Shown piece by piece: positions 1 to 5,954 of a DNA stretch of 11,300 bases; the stretch's first letter is position 1; each line of letters opens with the position of its first letter. The DNA is from an uncultured Clostridia bacterium. Lineage in GTDB: Bacteria > Bacillota > Clostridia > Christensenellales > Aristaeellaceae. The stretch spans positions 1 to 11,300 of the forward strand of contig CAKUCE010000078.1 in assembly GCA_934643535.1 (NCBI GenBank). The letters run 5' to 3'. The translations under genes were made by a program, and so were the position numbers. Under the pieces are notes generated by a model. That model was not told the DNA's origin. It made no database searches and was given only the letters and a program-made list of their open reading frames with translations.

Positions 1-47
1 ATCAAACTTCCTACACTTGAAAAGTGCGAACATAAAAACAGTTTCAT
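1..47 (-). CDS. Partial peptidase S51 / class I glutamine amidotransferase-like protein, N-terminus only
   Basis: Only the first 15 codons lie in the window, reading MKLFLCSHFSSVGSL before the left edge. The start is supported by an AAGGAGG ribosome binding site at 60-54, six bases before the ATG at 47-45. The opening MKLFLCS resembles the first beta strand of the peptidase E / S51 family (type 1 glutamine amidotransferase-like proteins, cytosolic serine hydrolases such as dipeptidase E). The catalytic part is outside the window, so the family call rests on the N-terminus alone. A competing ATG at 51-49 opens another frame (MDETVFMFALF), but it sits only two bases from the binding site and is less likely. 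No convincing promoter was found upstream. Confidence 0.5.
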   Translation of the reverse strand, partial: MKLFLCSHFSSVGSL

Positions 48-242
48 CCATATCCTCCTTAATAAATTCCGATTTAGTAAACGGATATTCCATACAGCCC
101 ACATTCCATCCGATCACAGAAAATTGGCAGGCAGCCAAAATGCCCGTCGTTTGAGAAAAACCCTCACACCAACTGAAACAGTATGCTGTGAGGGCTTCTC
201 CGGGCTTTCATGCACCGTGATGGATCGCGGCCACGGAGCGGC
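48..242. other. Intergenic region between two minus-strand genes
   Basis: This gap holds the 5' flank of the partial left-edge gene and the terminator of the DUF3795 gene. A short perfect dyad, TTGGC-AGGCA-GCCAA, lies at 124-138 and could be a small hairpin or a protein-binding site, but nothing else supports either. Short open frames here have no ribosome binding site and no family resemblance. Confidence 0.5.
156..194 (-). terminator. Intrinsic terminator of the DUF3795 gene
   Basis: Read on the minus strand, CCCTCACA (194-187) pairs perfectly with TGTGAGGG (168-161). A smaller CTG/CAG stem can form inside the loop. The hairpin is followed directly by five U residues (160-156). It lies about 50 bases past the stop codon of the minus-strand gene ending at 243, as expected for a rho-independent terminator. 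Confidence 0.8.
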
Positions 243-509
243 TTACTGCTTTTCCGCCGCCCAGTCCCGGCACTGGTCGATGCGGTCGCCTTCGCTGCCT
301 GTCAGCGGATCGTAGGCGAACTCATGCAGCTCCTTACAGGGAAATTTGGGGCAGAAGCCACAGTTTTCCAGCCCTTTGCCCTCGCAGCAGTCCTTGACGG
401 GGCAGCGCTTGCCCCAGTAGGGCTTCTTCATTTTCAGGCAGCCGGGGCATTTCATGACGTCCCGGTATTTGCATTCGCTGCATTTCATGCCGCAGCGGGT
501 CTCGATCAT
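243..509 (-). CDS. DUF3795 family small cysteine-rich protein
   Basis: An 88-residue protein with 12 cysteines, at positions 6, 10, 13, 21, 24, 36, 41, 42, 50, 53, 58 and 80. They are arranged as C-x3-C-x2-C, C-x2-C and C-x2-C-x4-C groups. The segments RCGMKCSEC and LENCGFCPKFPCKEL are typical of DUF3795, whose members are presumed metal-binding but have no known function. No signal peptide or membrane segment is seen, so it is probably cytosolic. The start at 509 is chosen because GGGAGGA lies just upstream and the family usually begins at this point. The frame stays open to 626, but that extension would translate the hairpin repeat and has no family resemblance. It has its own promoter and terminator, and is divergent from the exonuclease gene. 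Confidence 0.85.
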   Translation of the reverse strand: MIETRCGMKCSECKYRDVMKCPGCLKMKKPYWGKRCPVKDCCEGKGLENCGFCPKFPCKELHEFAYDPLTGSEGDRIDQCRDWAAEKQ

Positions 510-543
510 CTCTATCTTCCTCCCTTGGCGAACGAATGGGGAC

Positions 544-677
544 GGCAGGGCCTGTGCGGCCCCTGCCCCTGCAGTTAAGGGCTTCGCCCTTAACAATCCC
601 GCTTTTGAGCGCGCATACGCGCTCAAGAATGGGTCAAGGGCAAAGCCCTTGTCGGGGTGCAGAGGTGAAACCCCTGC
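544..677. repeat. Cluster of tandem hairpins in the DUF3795 leader
   Basis: Five inverted repeats follow one another. An imperfect stem GGCAGGG/CCCTGCC lies at 544-550 and 561-567. GTTAAGGGC-TTC-GCCCTTAAC lies at 574-594. TTGAGCGCG-CATA-CGCGCTCAA lies at 605-626. CAAGGGC-AAA-GCCCTTG lies at 635-651. GCAGAGGT-GAA-ACCCCTGC, with one mismatch, lies at 659-677. Four have 3-4-base loops. The block lies between the minus-strand promoter (690-718) and the DUF3795 start, so it should be transcribed as most of a roughly 175-base leader. It resembles the modular GC-rich palindromic repeats scattered through Clostridia genomes (inferred from memory). A dedicated regulatory leader is the alternative. Confidence 0.7.
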
Positions 678-689
678 GTATCGCCGCTT

Positions 690-718
690 AGTATAGCAGT
701 GGGAAAAGCGGCTGTCAA
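690..718 (-). promoter_or_regulatory. Sigma-A promoter for the DUF3795 gene
   Basis: On the minus strand a perfect -35 box TTGACA (718-713) is followed by a 17-base spacer and the -10 box TATACT (695-690). TGC just before the -10 box makes it an extended -10. Transcription would start near position 683, leaving a leader of about 175 bases that carries the hairpin cluster. Confidence 0.75.
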
Positions 719-719
719 C

Positions 720-748
720 TTGCGATTCGGGGCGGGCTATGCTACAAT
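720..748 (+). promoter_or_regulatory. Sigma-A promoter for the exonuclease III / phosphodiesterase pair
   Basis: The -35 box TTGCGA (720-725) is followed by a 17-base spacer and the -10 box TACAAT (743-748), with TGC before it as an extended -10. Its -35 box is one base away from the -35 box of the divergent promoter, so the two polymerases would compete for the site. The leader to the ATG at 784 is about 30 bases. Confidence 0.75.
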
Positions 749-783
749 CGGGTGGGTATTTTTATCGGAAAGGAGCGGGCGGC

Positions 784-1554
784 ATGAAGCTGATCTCGTG
801 GAACGTGAACGGACTGAGAGCCTGCCTCGGCAAGGGCTTTCACGATTATTTCGATCAAATCGGCGCGGACGCTTTCTGCATTCAGGAAACCAAGATGATG
901 CAGGGACAGGCGGAATTCGCGCCTGAGGGATACGAGCAGTACTGGAACAGCGCGGAAAAGAAGGGGTATTCCGGCACGGCGGTGTTCACCCGGATGCACC
1001 CTTTGAACGTGACCTACGGCATCGGTGTGGACGAGCATGACCACGAGGGCCGGGTCATCACGCTGGAATTTCCCAAGTTCTATCTGGTGACGGTATACAC
1101 GCCCAACAGTCAGCGGGAGCTGACCCGGCTGGCCTACCGCATGACGTGGGAGGACGCGTTCGCCGACTATCTGTGCAGGCTGGATGAACAGAAACCTGTG
1201 GTGGTCTGCGGCGATATGAACGTGGCCCACAAGGAGATCGACCTGAAGAACCCCAAAACCAACGTGCATAACGCGGGCTTTACGCAGGAGGAGCGGGACA
1301 AGATGTCCGCCCTGCTGGAACGGGGCTTCGTGGACAGCTTCCGCTATCTGCACCCGGACGAACGGGATCGCTACAGCTGGTGGAGCTATATGATGAAGAG
1401 CCGGGAGCGGAATATCGGGTGGCGCATCGACTATTTTCTGGTGAGCCGGCGCATCGCGGAAAACATCGTGACGGCGGAGATCGACGATCAGATCCCGGGC
1501 AGCGACCACTGCCCGGTCATTCTGGAACTGAAGGGAATGGAGGAAGAAGCATGA
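784..1554 (+). CDS. xth: Exodeoxyribonuclease III (AP endonuclease family 1)
   Basis: A 256-residue Mg-dependent cytosolic enzyme of base-excision repair. The family cuts the backbone 5' to abasic sites and has 3'-5' exonuclease and 3'-phosphatase activity. All catalytic motifs are visible: N7 in SWNVNGLR, E35 in IQETK, Y105, D144 and N146 in CGDMN, D216 in WRIDYFLVS, and the C-terminal SDH at 240-242. The length matches Escherichia coli ExoIII and the ExoA group. The start at 784 follows AAAGGAG with normal spacing. The frame is open further upstream to 739, but that would run over the -10 box. The stop overlaps the next start (ATGA at 1551-1554), so the downstream gene is probably translationally coupled. 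Confidence 0.95.
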   Translation: MKLISWNVNGLRACLGKGFHDYFDQIGADAFCIQETKMMQGQAEFAPEGYEQYWNSAEKKGYSGTAVFTRMHPLNVTYGIGVDEHDHEGRVITLEFPKFYLVTVYTPNSQRELTRLAYRMTWEDAFADYLCRLDEQKPVVVCGDMNVAHKEIDLKNPKTNVHNAGFTQEERDKMSALLERGFVDSFRYLHPDERDRYSWWSYMMKSRERNIGWRIDYFLVSRRIAENIVTAEIDDQIPGSDHCPVILELKGMEEEA

Positions 1555-2102
1555 AAATTTTGTTTGCGTCGGATATTCACGGCTCGGCCAGCGCCTGTGA
1601 AAAGGTGCTGGAGCGGGTGCAGACCGAAAAGGCGGATCGGCTGATCCTGATGGGAGACCTTTTGTACCACGGCCCCCGGAACGACCTGCCCGACCGCTAC
1701 GCGCCCAGGGAGGTCATCCGCCTGTTGAACGAAAGCCCCCTGACGCCTTTGTGCGTGCGGGGAAACTGCGATGCGGAGATCGATCAGATGGTGCTGAATT
1801 TCCCGATCATGGCGGATTACGCCCTGCTGCCGCTGGAAAACGGGAGCTGTGCTTTCCTGACCCACGGCCATCTGTTCAACCGGGAGCAGCTGCCGCCCCA
1901 CCGCCCCGGCGATGTGCTGGTGAACGGCCACTTCCACGTATACGCCGCCGAGCCTGCGGGGGACATGTTCTACGTCAATCCCGGCTCCGCCGCTCTGCCC
2001 AAGGAAAATCAGGAAAAGAGCTACATGATCTACGAAAACGGCGTTTTCACGATCAAGGCGCTGGAAAGCGGGGAAGTGCTGAAGGTCTTCCGCCTTTTCT
2101 GA
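1551..2102 (+). CDS. yfcE: YfcE-like metallophosphodiesterase
   Basis: A 183-residue calcineurin-like phosphoesterase of the YfcE/MJ0936 group, with two metal ions in a cytosolic active site. The metal-binding motifs appear in the expected order: D8-x-H10 (SDIHGS), G35-D36 (LMGDLLYHGPRND), G71-N72-C73-D74 (RGNCD), H105-G-H107 (LTHGH) and G126-H127-F-H129 (NGHFH). The segment YVNPGSAALPKE is also typical of YfcE. Family members hydrolyse artificial phosphodiesters and the natural substrate is not settled. The start overlaps the stop of the exonuclease gene, so the two form one operon. Its initiation signal (GGAGGAAGA) lies inside the upstream coding region. No clear terminator follows. Confidence 0.9.
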   Translation: MKILFASDIHGSASACEKVLERVQTEKADRLILMGDLLYHGPRNDLPDRYAPREVIRLLNESPLTPLCVRGNCDAEIDQMVLNFPIMADYALLPLENGSCAFLTHGHLFNREQLPPHRPGDVLVNGHFHVYAAEPAGDMFYVNPGSAALPKENQEKSYMIYENGVFTIKALESGEVLKVFRLF

Positions 2103-2163
2103 GCGGCGTTTGAGAAAAATGCCGAAAAAAACGTGAAGAACTCGTGAACATCGCAAAAAGAAC

Positions 2164-2192
2164 TTGCCCTCCTCAGGAGAATCGAGTATAAT
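2164..2192 (+). promoter_or_regulatory. Sigma-A promoter for the PrsA-like foldase gene
   Basis: The -35 box TTGCCC (2164-2169), a 17-base spacer and a consensus TATAAT (2187-2192) are present. The spacer contains a small palindrome, CTCCT-C-AGGAG, of unknown meaning. Transcription should begin near 2199, giving a 40-base leader with AGGAG at 2225-2229, nine bases before the ATG. Confidence 0.8.
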
Positions 2193-2238
2193 AATGCGAG
2201 CAACTTCATTACATTCATTAGGATAGGAGAGACTCTTT

Positions 2239-3603
2239 ATGCGCAAGCGTGTTGTTCTGGCCCTGCTGCTCGTGGCGGCCATGGTAGTAACCAGCAGTTG
2301 TTCCCTCATCGTCAAGGACGCCGAGGTGGACAAGCAGACGCCCATCATCAGCGTGGTCGGACAGACCTTTACCAAGGGCGAAGTGAACGCTCTGGTGCAG
2401 AATTCGCTGGATTATCAGACGTACCTGTACTCCATGTACGGCATGAATTTTGACCCGACCTCCGAAAGCGCCATTTCCTCCGCGCAGGAAAGCGTCATTA
2501 ACGGCCTGATCGAGCAGGCGGTCGTGGACAACAAGATGGACGAAATGGGCATCGAACTGACCGACGAAGAGCTGGCGGAAGTTCAGACTGAATCCGAGAC
2601 CACCTATCAGGGCTATAAGGACACCGTGATGAACGCCGCCTATGCCGACACCGAGCTGACCGGCGACGAGCTGGAAGCCGCTCTGGTGGAAACCATGGCG
2701 CAGTATGGCTATCCCACGCTGGATGAGATCGTGGAAAACAACAGGGAGACCAAGCGCACCGAAAAGCTGAAGGCGGAGATCGTCAAGGATGTGACCGTCA
2801 CGGACGAAGAGGTGCAGACGGAATACGATAGCCGCGTGGAAAGCGCCAAGACCAATTATGAAAGCAATCCCGGCTCCTATGGCACCAGTGTGACCAACGG
2901 CACCACCGTGTATTATACGCCCGCCGGATACCGCTATGTGAAGCACATCCTGCGCAAGTTCTCCGACGAGGACAACCAGAAGATCAGCGATATTCAGAGC
3001 CAGATCACCGATAAGCAGACGCAGCTGAACAACGTGGAAAGCTCTCTGAGCGATCTGGGGGAAGCCACCGAGGACGAATCCGAGGAGATCGCCAAGAACC
3101 GTCAGGAACTGACCGACACGCAGACCACGCTGAACGCGGAGATCGAAGACCTGAACAAGCAGCTGGAGGCCGCCCGCGAAGCCGCTTATGCGGCCCTGCA
3201 GCCCACCATCGAAGAAATTCAGGCGAAGCTGGCCGCCGGCGAAGACTTTGACGCGCTGATGGAAGAGTACGGCGAGGACACCGGCATGCAGGCCGAACCC
3301 GCCAAGACCAACGGCTATGCCGTATGCGAGCAAAGCACCAACTGGGTGGAGGATTTCCGCAACGCCGCTATGGCGCTGGCCAAGATCGGCGATGTGTCCG
3401 AGCCTGTGCGCAGCACGTATGGCATCCACATCATCAAGTATGTGAGCGACGCCGTGGAAGGCCCGGTGGCTTTCGACGAGGTGAAGGATACCATTGAAAG
3501 CTCTCTGCTCAGCACCAAGCAGGACGAAACCTACAACGCCGCTGTGGACGAGTGGGTCGCTGCCGCCGATGCGAAGGTGGATCGCGACGCGCTGAAGGAC
3601 TGA
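2239..3603 (+). CDS. PrsA/SurA-like foldase lipoprotein with a coiled coil inside its parvulin domain
   Basis: A 454-residue protein with a lipoprotein signal: basic MRKR, a hydrophobic stretch and lipobox TSSC with C21 as the lipidated residue. It should be anchored to the outer face of the membrane and help fold secreted proteins. Residues 35-200 form a SurA-N/trigger-factor-like helical chaperone region. The peptidyl-prolyl isomerase (parvulin) domain starts at YRYVKHILRKF (231-241) and resumes at LAAGEDFDALMEEYGED (331-347), followed by FRNAAMALAKIGDVSEPV and STYGIHIIKYV (373-402). Between these parts lie about 80 residues (243-322) rich in Q, E, K and L that look like an antiparallel coiled coil. 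The usual GG-LGW segment is replaced by residues 352-362, so isomerase activity is uncertain. It is transcribed alone, with its own promoter and terminator. Confidence 0.85.
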   Translation: MRKRVVLALLLVAAMVVTSSCSLIVKDAEVDKQTPIISVVGQTFTKGEVNALVQNSLDYQTYLYSMYGMNFDPTSESAISSAQESVINGLIEQAVVDNKMDEMGIELTDEELAEVQTESETTYQGYKDTVMNAAYADTELTGDELEAALVETMAQYGYPTLDEIVENNRETKRTEKLKAEIVKDVTVTDEEVQTEYDSRVESAKTNYESNPGSYGTSVTNGTTVYYTPAGYRYVKHILRKFSDEDNQKISDIQSQITDKQTQLNNVESSLSDLGEATEDESEEIAKNRQELTDTQTTLNAEIEDLNKQLEAAREAAYAALQPTIEEIQAKLAAGEDFDALMEEYGEDTGMQAEPAKTNGYAVCEQSTNWVEDFRNAAMALAKIGDVSEPVRSTYGIHIIKYVSDAVEGPVAFDEVKDTIESSLLSTKQDETYNAAVDEWVAAADAKVDRDALKD

Positions 3604-3615
3604 CAGATGAAATCA

Positions 3616-3658
3616 TACAGGGGCCGCTTTCCGTAAAGGAGAGCGGCCCCTGTATTTT
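3616..3658 (+). terminator. Strong intrinsic terminator after the foldase gene
   Basis: TACAGGGGCCGCT (3616-3628) pairs perfectly with 3642-3654. The stem continues inward as TTCC/GGAG with one G-U pair, leaving the loop GTAAA, for about 17 pairs in all. It is followed by TTTTGT. It starts 12 bases after the stop codon. Confidence 0.92.
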
Positions 3659-3888
3659 GTGGCGAAGCATTTCGTTTGGGAAAGCTTCAGCGCTTTTCCT
3701 TCGGCAGGACCAGATCCGGCGTCTTGCCGGATCAGATGTGCGGAGGCATGGCCCCCGACGGCGCTATGGTTGTGTTTGACGCTGCTTTTATTTCTTCTGA
3801 GAATGTCGCTTTCTGACAAAATTTTGACATTATAGCAAAATATCGCCCAGCCGCAAAATTTCACACATCATGTCCCCCTGTTTTTTTA

Positions 3889-3917
3889 TTGATGCAAACA
3901 GCCGTTATTTGTACAAT
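3889..3917 (+). promoter_or_regulatory. Sigma-A promoter of the sugar-transporter operon
   Basis: The -35 box TTGATG (3889-3894), a 17-base spacer and the -10 box TACAAT (3912-3917) are present. The predicted start, near 3924, lies inside the inverted repeat at 3915-3948. The leader to the first permease is about 55 bases, with AAAGGGAGG at 3963-3971. Confidence 0.7.
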
Positions 3918-3948
3918 ATCAGCGTCAAGATTCGTTGATGCTGATATT
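3915..3948. promoter_or_regulatory. Inverted repeat over the -10 box and start site, probable operator
   Basis: Two 14-base arms, AATATCAGCGTCAA (3915-3928) and TTGATGCTGATATT (3935-3948), are complementary apart from one G-T position, and are separated by GATTCG. The left arm overlaps the last three bases of the -10 box, and the repeat covers the predicted transcription start. That position suits a repressor or other regulator binding site. TTTT follows the right arm, so an RNA hairpin acting as an early terminator is an alternative. However, transcription would begin inside the left arm, so only part of the stem could form in RNA. Confidence 0.65.
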
Positions 3949-3979
3949 TTTGATTTGTGTGCAAAGGGAGGCAGATGGG

Positions 3980-4924
3980 ATGGAAAGTTATATCGTTCAG
4001 GAAAGGAAGAAAATGAAAAAAAGAATGAGGGGGAAAATAAAGGAATACAGGCATATCTATCTTCTGCTGATCCTCCCGGTTCTTTATATCCTGGTTTTCC
4101 GCTATTATCCCATTTTGGCCCAGTTCCTTCTTTCTTTTAAGAAATACACGCTTAAGGGCGGACTGTGGAACAGCAAATGGGTCGGCCTGCTGAACTATCA
4201 GAAGTTCTTTCATTCGCCCGAGTTTGGCAAGCTGATGATAAACACGCTGAGGATCAGCGTGCTGCAGATCATCGTCGGGTTTGCGCCTCCGGTTCTGCTG
4301 GCCATCTTCCTGTTTGATATGACCTCGGGCCGCTTTCGCAAAACCGCCCAGAGTATTTTGTATATTCCTCACTTTTTCTCCTGGGTCGTTGTGTATAATC
4401 TGGTGAACGTCATTTTCTCCAATGCGGGGTATCTCAATCTGATCCGGGAAGCGCTTGGCCTGAAAACCGTCAGCTATATGATCGATGTGAACTATTTCCT
4501 GCCGATCCTCGTGGGCTCCAGCCTGTGGAAGGGGCTGGGGTGGGGGACGATCCTGTATCTGGCCGCCCTGACGGGGATTGATACGGAATTGTTTGAGGTG
4601 GCCAAGATAGACGGCGCAGGCCCCTTGCAGCGGATCAGGTATATCACGCTGCCCGGCATTCTGCCGGTGATGGTTTTTACCCTTACGATGTCCCTTGGAA
4701 GGCTTTTCTCGGCTGCAAACACGGAGCAGATCCTGCTTTTCTATGGCCCGGCAAACTATTCTGTGTCGGATGTGATCGGCACATGGGTGTACCGTCAGGG
4801 CCTTGGAAAGCTGGAGTACAGCCTGGGCGCGTCGGTTGAAATGTTCCAGTCGGTGGTGGGCCTGTTCCTTGTTCTGCTCTGCAATAAGGCTGCCAACCGC
4901 GTTGCTCATGTTGGGATCTGGTAA
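3980..4924 (+). CDS. CUT1-family sugar ABC transporter permease, LplB/YteP type
   Basis: A 314-residue inner-membrane protein, one of two permeases of a carbohydrate importer. Hydrophobic segments lie near residues 26-40, 91-112, 125-146, 172-196, 226-240 and 287-301. The cytoplasmic EAA loop that docks on the ATPase reads EVAKIDGAGPLQRIRYITLP at 206-225, with the conserved D211-G212-A213 and L224-P225. The segment GWGTILYLAALTGID just before it is typical of the LplB/YteP branch of binding-protein-dependent permeases. The start at 3980 is preferred for its AAAGGGAGG site eight bases upstream. An in-frame ATG at 4013 with AAAGGAAG before it is a fair alternative and would shorten the protein by 11 residues. 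It is the first gene of the operon, just downstream of a promoter with a putative operator. Confidence 0.92.
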   Translation: MESYIVQERKKMKKRMRGKIKEYRHIYLLLILPVLYILVFRYYPILAQFLLSFKKYTLKGGLWNSKWVGLLNYQKFFHSPEFGKLMINTLRISVLQIIVGFAPPVLLAIFLFDMTSGRFRKTAQSILYIPHFFSWVVVYNLVNVIFSNAGYLNLIREALGLKTVSYMIDVNYFLPILVGSSLWKGLGWGTILYLAALTGIDTELFEVAKIDGAGPLQRIRYITLPGILPVMVFTLTMSLGRLFSAANTEQILLFYGPANYSVSDVIGTWVYRQGLGKLEYSLGASVEMFQSVVGLFLVLLCNKAANRVAHVGIW

Positions 4925-4944
4925 GGGAAAGGAGGACGTTGGCA

Positions 4945-5832
4945 ATGAAACTGCACGGTTCGGAGCTTGTTTATCAAATCGTGATCTATACGCTTGTGGG
5001 GCTTCTTCTGCTGGTCAGCGTGTTCCCCCTGATTTATGTGCTGGGCGTGTCCCTGACCAGCGAGGCGGAATACTACGCCAGAGGAAAACTGATGATCATC
5101 CCGTTCCAGCCTACGATAGCAGCCTATACAAAAATTTTTACGACCAATGCCAATCTGCTCAATTCCCTGCTGGTCAGCATTCAGCGCACGGTTATCGGAA
5201 CCATGCTCGGCCTGTCCTTTACGCTGCTTGTGGGTTACGGCGCGTCCCGCAGGGACATGCCCGGCAGCAGGACGCTGATGTTCATGGTTCTGGTCACCAT
5301 TCTGTTCAGCGGCGGCATGATCCCGACCTTTGTGGTGGTGAAGGATCTGGGACTGTATGACAGCTTCTGGTCCCTGATCATTCCGGGACTGGTCAGCGGA
5401 TGGAACGCGCTGGTGTTCAGACAGTTTTTCGAGGGGCTTCCGCATGAGGTGGAGGAGGCCGCGGAAATTGACGGCGTGTCAAAGCTGGGGATGCTGGTTC
5501 GGATCATTCTGCCGATGAGTCTGCCGGTGGTGGCTTCCCTTGGGCTGTTTACCGCCGTGAACCATTGGAATTCCTGGTTTGATGCGATGCTGTATATCAA
5601 ATCGACCTCGCGGCAGCCGCTGCAGCTGGTGCTGTACCAGATGCACAAGGATGCTAATATTGCGGCAAACGCGAACGATATGGCGTCCCTGACCGACTCG
5701 CTGGAGCGTTCCTCTTCCCGCTCCCTGCGCATGGCGTTGACCGTAATCGGCACCGTCCCGATCCTCTGCGTTTATCCTTTCCTGCAGAAATACTTTGTCA
5801 AGGGCGTTTACACGGGCGCCGTCAAGGGATAA
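4945..5832 (+). CDS. CUT1-family sugar ABC transporter permease, YtcP/LplC type
   Basis: A 295-residue membrane protein, partner of the preceding permease. Membrane segments lie near 10-33, 76-99, 109-131, 140-157, 187-205 and 262-280. The EAA loop is EEAAEIDGVSKLGMLVRIIL at 170-189 followed by P190. The segments FSGGMIPTF (121-129) and, at the C-terminus, QKYFVKGVYTGAVKG are characteristic of the YtcP/LplC group. The start at 4945 follows AAAGGAGG (4928-4935) by nine bases. A TTG at 4939 is in frame but too close to that site. It begins 20 bases after the first permease stops, so the two are co-transcribed. The 122 bases before the next gene contain no clear terminator or promoter. Confidence 0.93.
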   Translation: MKLHGSELVYQIVIYTLVGLLLLVSVFPLIYVLGVSLTSEAEYYARGKLMIIPFQPTIAAYTKIFTTNANLLNSLLVSIQRTVIGTMLGLSFTLLVGYGASRRDMPGSRTLMFMVLVTILFSGGMIPTFVVVKDLGLYDSFWSLIIPGLVSGWNALVFRQFFEGLPHEVEEAAEIDGVSKLGMLVRIILPMSLPVVASLGLFTAVNHWNSWFDAMLYIKSTSRQPLQLVLYQMHKDANIAANANDMASLTDSLERSSSRSLRMALTVIGTVPILCVYPFLQKYFVKGVYTGAVKG

Positions 5833-5954
5833 AGAATGCTGGTTGTTGCTCTGAAGGATCGGTGCACAGATGCTTTGGAGTTGTGATAGCTTGATGCCGG
5901 AGTCATGACCCGTCGTCAAAACAATGAACCCAATTTTTGAAAGGAGAAAAATCA

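Larger units (their letters stand above)
3604..3979. other. Non-coding region between the foldase gene and the transporter operon
   Basis: About 375 bases without a credible gene. It begins with the foldase terminator. Next come a stem with a single bulge at 3664-3688 (GAAGC-TTTC pairing with GAAAGCTTC) and a perfect hairpin GATCCGGC-GTCTT-GCCGGATC at 3713-3733; neither has a U-run. From about 3775 the sequence becomes AT-rich, and it ends with the transporter promoter and its inverted repeat. The minus strand is open over 3613-3864, but that frame has no ribosome binding site and reads through the terminator, so it is not called. Confidence 0.6.

Noticed and set aside
124..138. TTGGC-AGGCA-GCCAA dyad as a regulator site
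   Set aside because: Only five bases per arm and not tied to any visible promoter; chance is a sufficient explanation.
510..626. 39-codon N-terminal extension of the DUF3795 protein
   Set aside because: It would translate the hairpin cluster and shows no family similarity; the ATG at 509 has a strong ribosome binding site.
2104..2130. Hairpin CGGCGTTT/AAATGCCG after the phosphodiesterase as a terminator
   Set aside because: The stem is short and includes a G-U pair, and it is followed by A residues, not T, on the plus strand. On the minus strand the T-run comes before the stem.
2218..3429. 403-codon open frame on the minus strand opposite the foldase gene
   Set aside because: It is the shadow of a well-supported lipoprotein gene, low in complexity and without a ribosome binding site.
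3824..3852. Perfect TTGACA as a second transporter promoter
   Set aside because: No acceptable -10 box lies 16-18 bases downstream (the sequence there is CCCAGC-like). The TTGATG/TACAAT pair nearer the gene is much better.
3613..3864. Possible 83-codon minus-strand gene between the foldase and the transporter
   Set aside because: No ribosome binding site, no recognisable motif, and its 3' end runs through the strong terminator hairpin.
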